Shown here: piece by piece, positions 63,082-64,000 of the stretch
How the letters are laid out: the number at the start of each line of letters is the position of its first letter
Numbering within the stretch: the stretch's first letter is position 1
Assembly: GCA_002408125.1 (NCBI GenBank)
Contig: DHQO01000031.1
Location: 1-64,000 of the forward strand
DNA: 64,000 nt
Origin: Hyphomonadaceae bacterium UBA5336
GTDB lineage: Bacteria > Pseudomonadota > Alphaproteobacteria > Caulobacterales > Hyphomonadaceae
Direction: 5' to 3'
Position numbers and translations under genes: made by a program
Notes under the pieces: model-generated
What the model saw: only the letters and a program-made list of their open reading frames with translations
The model's database searches: none
Told to the model about the DNA's origin: nothing

Positions 63082-64000
63082 TCAGCCTCCAGCCATCAGG
63101 GTCAGGACACGTTCGGACGCGCCCTGGGTAATGTCGAAAATCAGGTCCGGCTTCACGCCGAGGATGATGACGCCGAGCGCCAGCGGAACGAGGCACACCA
63201 GCTCCAGCGTGTTGACATCCTTCATCGAGATCTCGCCGCGCTCGATCTTGGCTTCCATCTCCGGATTGGGCTGGCCGAAGACCGCACGGCGATAGAGCGT
63301 CAGCATGTAGACGGCCGAGAAGATCACGCCCAGCGCCGCGCCGACCGCTGCCCAGGTCGAGGCCTGGAAGGCGCCGACCATGGTGAGGATCTCACCGACG
63401 AAGCCGGATGTGCCCGGCAGGCCGACATTGGCCATGGTGAACAGCATGAAGAGGGTCGCATAGACCGGCATGCGGTGCACGAGGCCACCAAAGGCGGAAA
63501 TCTCGCGTGTGTGGGCGCGGTCATAGATCACGCCGACAACGAGGAACAGCGCGCCGGAGATGAGACCGTGGCTGAGCATCTGGAACACCGCGCCCTGAAT
63601 GCCGATCTCGGTGAAGGAGAAAAGGCCCAGTGTGACAAATCCCATATGTGCCACCGAGGAATAGGCCACCAGCTTCTTCATGTCGGTCTGGCGCCAGGCG
63701 ACCAGCGAGGCATAGACGATGGCGATCACCGACAGGGTGAACATGAAGGGCTGGAAGAACTGGCTGGCATCGGGGAACATGGGCAGCGAGAAGCGCATGA
63801 AGCCATAGCCGCCGAGCTTCAGCAGGATCCCGGCCAGGATCACAGAGCCCGCCGTTGGCGCCTGCACGTGCGCATCCGGCAGCCAGGTGTGCACCGGGAA
63901 CATGGGCAGCTTCACCGCGAAGCTCGCGAAGAAGGCAAGCCACAGCCAGGTCTGCGCGCCGGGCTCGAAGGCGGTCTGTTCGAGCACGGCAAAATCGCTC
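63082..64000 (-). CDS. nuoM: NADH-quinone oxidoreductase subunit M (3' part, continues beyond the window)
   Basis: The C-terminal about 305 residues of complex I subunit M; the 5' part is outside the right edge. The conserved antiporter core is visible: FAVKLPMFPVHTWLPDAHVQAPTAGSVILAGILLKLGGYG, DMKKLVAYSSVAHMGFV with its lysine, and the later LSHGLISGALFLVVGVIYDRAHTREI. The upstream start cannot be seen. It leads into nuoN with a 4-bp gap. Confidence 0.95.
   Translation of the reverse strand, partial: SDFAVLEQTAFEPGAQTWLWLAFFASFAVKLPMFPVHTWLPDAHVQAPTAGSVILAGILLKLGGYGFMRFSLPMFPDASQFFQPFMFTLSVIAIVYASLVAWRQTDMKKLVAYSSVAHMGFVTLGLFSFTEIGIQGAVFQMLSHGLISGALFLVVGVIYDRAHTREISAFGGLVHRMPVYATLFMLFTMANVGLPGTSGFVGEILTMVGAFQASTWAAVGAALGVIFSAVYMLTLYRRAVFGQPNPEMEAKIERGEISMKDVNTLELVCLVPLALGVIILGVKPDLIFDITQGASERVLTLMAGG

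Overview
The window is chromosomal DNA of a GC-rich alphaproteobacterium, most likely of the Maricaulales/Hyphomonadaceae/Caulobacterales type. The clues are several alphaproteobacterial gene orders (rarA-crcB-rluC-HAD; rpsB-tsf-pyrH-frr-uppS-cdsA-dxr-rseP-bamA-ompH-lpxD-lpxA-lpxI-lpxB; nuoM-nuoN-birA-coaX-rnj-mce ... proS-lolC-lolD-dnaE), LpxI in place of LpxH, a short editing-less ProRS, and a large TonB-dependent receptor. This assignment is inference from gene content. There is no rRNA, tRNA, CRISPR, IS element or prophage that I can support.

Layout. 1-8.9 kb: RNA-modification and repair genes (HAD phosphatase, rluC, crcB, a second RluA-type pseudouridine synthase, a ParE/RelE-type toxin-antitoxin pair, rarA), an oppositely oriented GST gene, a periplasmic DegP/Do protease, a GPH-type sugar transporter and a small monooxygenase. 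9-16.5 kb: a phosphodiesterase lipoprotein, RidA, a small secreted protein, a three-gene operon with two acyl-CoA dehydrogenases around a lipoprotein, a divergent CobT homologue, and a DUF1289/retropepsin-like pair. 16.5-19.7 kb: a TauE/SafE permease, a membrane-anchored TIR protein and dusA.

19.7-27.6 kb is a complete glucuronate/fructuronate catabolic locus. A leftward operon (uxaC, TRAP dctP-dctQ-dctM, uxuB) and a rightward pair (manD, kdgK) share a 150-bp divergent promoter region that holds a LacI-family-type operator. Together they take up a hexuronate and convert it via fructuronate, mannonate and 2-keto-3-deoxygluconate to KDPG. 27.8-30.6 kb is a PEP carboxylase-like gene whose catalytic motifs are strongly altered. 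31.0-35.0 kb is a TonB receptor plus beta-propeller phytase lipoprotein behind a three-unit Pho box, so a phosphate-starvation phytate-scavenging system is the best reading.

35.3-49.5 kb is one long leftward block joining translation (rpsB, tsf, frr), pyrimidine and isoprenoid/phospholipid precursors (pyrH, uppS, cdsA, dxr) and outer-membrane biogenesis (rseP, bamA, ompH, lpxD, lpxA, lpxI, lpxB). fabZ, usual between lpxD and lpxA, is absent here. 49.6-64 kb is leftward housekeeping: dnaE, lolD, lolC, proS, two small membrane proteins (DUF1254/DUF1214 types), DUF1467, methylmalonyl-CoA epimerase, RNase J, coaX, birA, nuoN and the 3' part of nuoM, which runs off the right edge.

Most promising for follow-up are the Pho-box/TonB-receptor/phytase unit, the catalytically altered PEP carboxylase-like protein, the CobT homologue lacking both expected glutamates, and the LacI-type operator of the hexuronate locus.
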